Part shown: piece after piece, positions 5,091 to 5,260 of the stretch
How the letters are laid out: each line of letters begins with the position of its first letter
Position numbering within the stretch: position 1 is the first letter of the stretch
DNA from: Sedimentisphaerales bacterium
Lineage (GTDB): Bacteria; Planctomycetota; Phycisphaerae; Sedimentisphaerales; SM23-30
Direction: 5' to 3'
Length of the DNA: 5,260 bases
Assembly (NCBI GenBank): GCA_030634605.1
Contig: DAOWAK010000128.1
Location: forward strand, 1-5,260
Program-made: the position numbers and the translations under genes
The notes under the pieces: generated by a model
What the model was told of the DNA's origin: nothing
The model's input: the letters and a program-made list of their open reading frames with translations, nothing else
Database searches by the model: none

Positions 5091-5132
5091 AAAACCAACT
5101 ACATATGCGGGGATAATTAATTTAGTTGTTTT
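5091..5132. repeat. Inverted repeat in the leader of the right-edge gene
   Basis: AAAACCAACTA (5091-5101) pairs with TAGTTGTTTT (5123-5132) over ten base pairs, with one bulged C, around a 21-base AT-rich loop containing GCGGGG. It ends about 40 bases before the ribosome binding site. It could be an operator or an mRNA hairpin; no T-tract follows, so it is not a classical terminator. Confidence 0.4.
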
Positions 5133-5183
5133 ATAGGACGTTCCTGCGTAGCATAGCGATGTCAATAGTGACAGGAGGTTTTT

Positions 5184-5260
5184 ATGCTGTTAACATCGCA
5201 ATTTCTTGGTACTGTTTTCAGTAAAGCACTGCCTTACACAAAATATGTTGCTACCGGTAC
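5184..5260 (+). CDS. 5' end of an unidentified gene, cut by the window edge
   Basis: ATG 5184 follows AGGAGG (5173-5178) by five bases, a nearly ideal start, and the frame stays open for 25 codons to the edge. The visible protein begins MLLTSQFLGTVFSKALPY and continues with TKYVATGT. It has no signal peptide or membrane segment. The KALPYTKYVATGT stretch reminds me of the N-terminus of some thioredoxin-family proteins, where a similar segment precedes the redox domain. That is recollection from a short match and should be treated as a guess. The gene diverges from cheD and has its own upstream region, so it is not part of the chemotaxis operon. Confidence 0.6.
   Translation, partial: MLLTSQFLGTVFSKALPYTKYVATG

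Larger units (their letters stand above)
4851..5183. other. Divergent intergenic region between cheD and the right-edge gene
   Basis: These 333 bases contain no open reading frame with a credible start. They hold, from left to right: the cheD leader with a small palindrome (4925-4937), a leftward sigma-28-like promoter (4953-4980), a T-tract (4998-5004), a weak rightward promoter candidate (TTGCCA 5034-5039, GATAAG 5056-5061), a larger inverted repeat (5091-5132) and the ribosome site of the rightward gene. I recognise no riboswitch class. Confidence 0.6.

Overview
The window is bacterial chromosome with mostly leftward (minus-strand) genes, moderate GC in most coding regions and AT-rich spacers. 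It holds eight recognisable genes, one of them cut by the right edge. There is no RNA gene, CRISPR array, transposase or phage gene. Two clusters of AATGACGA-type repeats sit between genes. From memory, this repeat style is common in Planctomycetota and related PVC genomes, so a planctomycete-like host (perhaps Phycisphaerae) is my best guess. That guess is inference; no marker gene is present to settle it.

Left part (1-852, plus strand): the end of an upstream transcript closes with a strong intrinsic terminator (62-103). A repeat cluster (107-163) follows, then a promoter and a lone TetR/AcrR-family repressor (268-852).

Centre-left (889-1731, minus strand): a two-gene unit encodes a small DUF2089-like helix-turn-helix protein and a small exported or membrane protein. 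The reading frames overlap by 32 bases and are driven from an AT-rich promoter with a perfect TATAAT box. This is the least understood module here.

Centre (1895-3341, minus strand): a compact metal-efflux operon. A CsoR-type copper sensor with an intact Cys-His-Cys site is followed nine bases later by an SO_0444-type permease. A near-consensus promoter reads straight into a perfect 10+10 base palindrome, the likely CsoR operator. The logic is simple: apo-CsoR represses, metal releases it, and the permease is made. An AT-rich inverted repeat probably ends the transcript.

Right part (3494-4980, minus strand): a chemotaxis adaptation operon, cheD-cheY-cheX. It encodes a receptor deamidase, a single-domain response regulator and a CheY-P phosphatase, all with key residues present. 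A sigma-28-like promoter lies upstream of cheD, which suggests co-regulation with motility genes. cheY and cheX overlap by 17 bases. The last 330 bases before the right edge are a divergent intergenic region containing two inverted repeats. It leads to a truncated plus-strand gene with a very good ribosome binding site.

No clearly new system is proven. The DUF2089/membrane-protein pair, the dispersed repeat and the pairing of CheD with CheX instead of CheC are the points most worth a second look.
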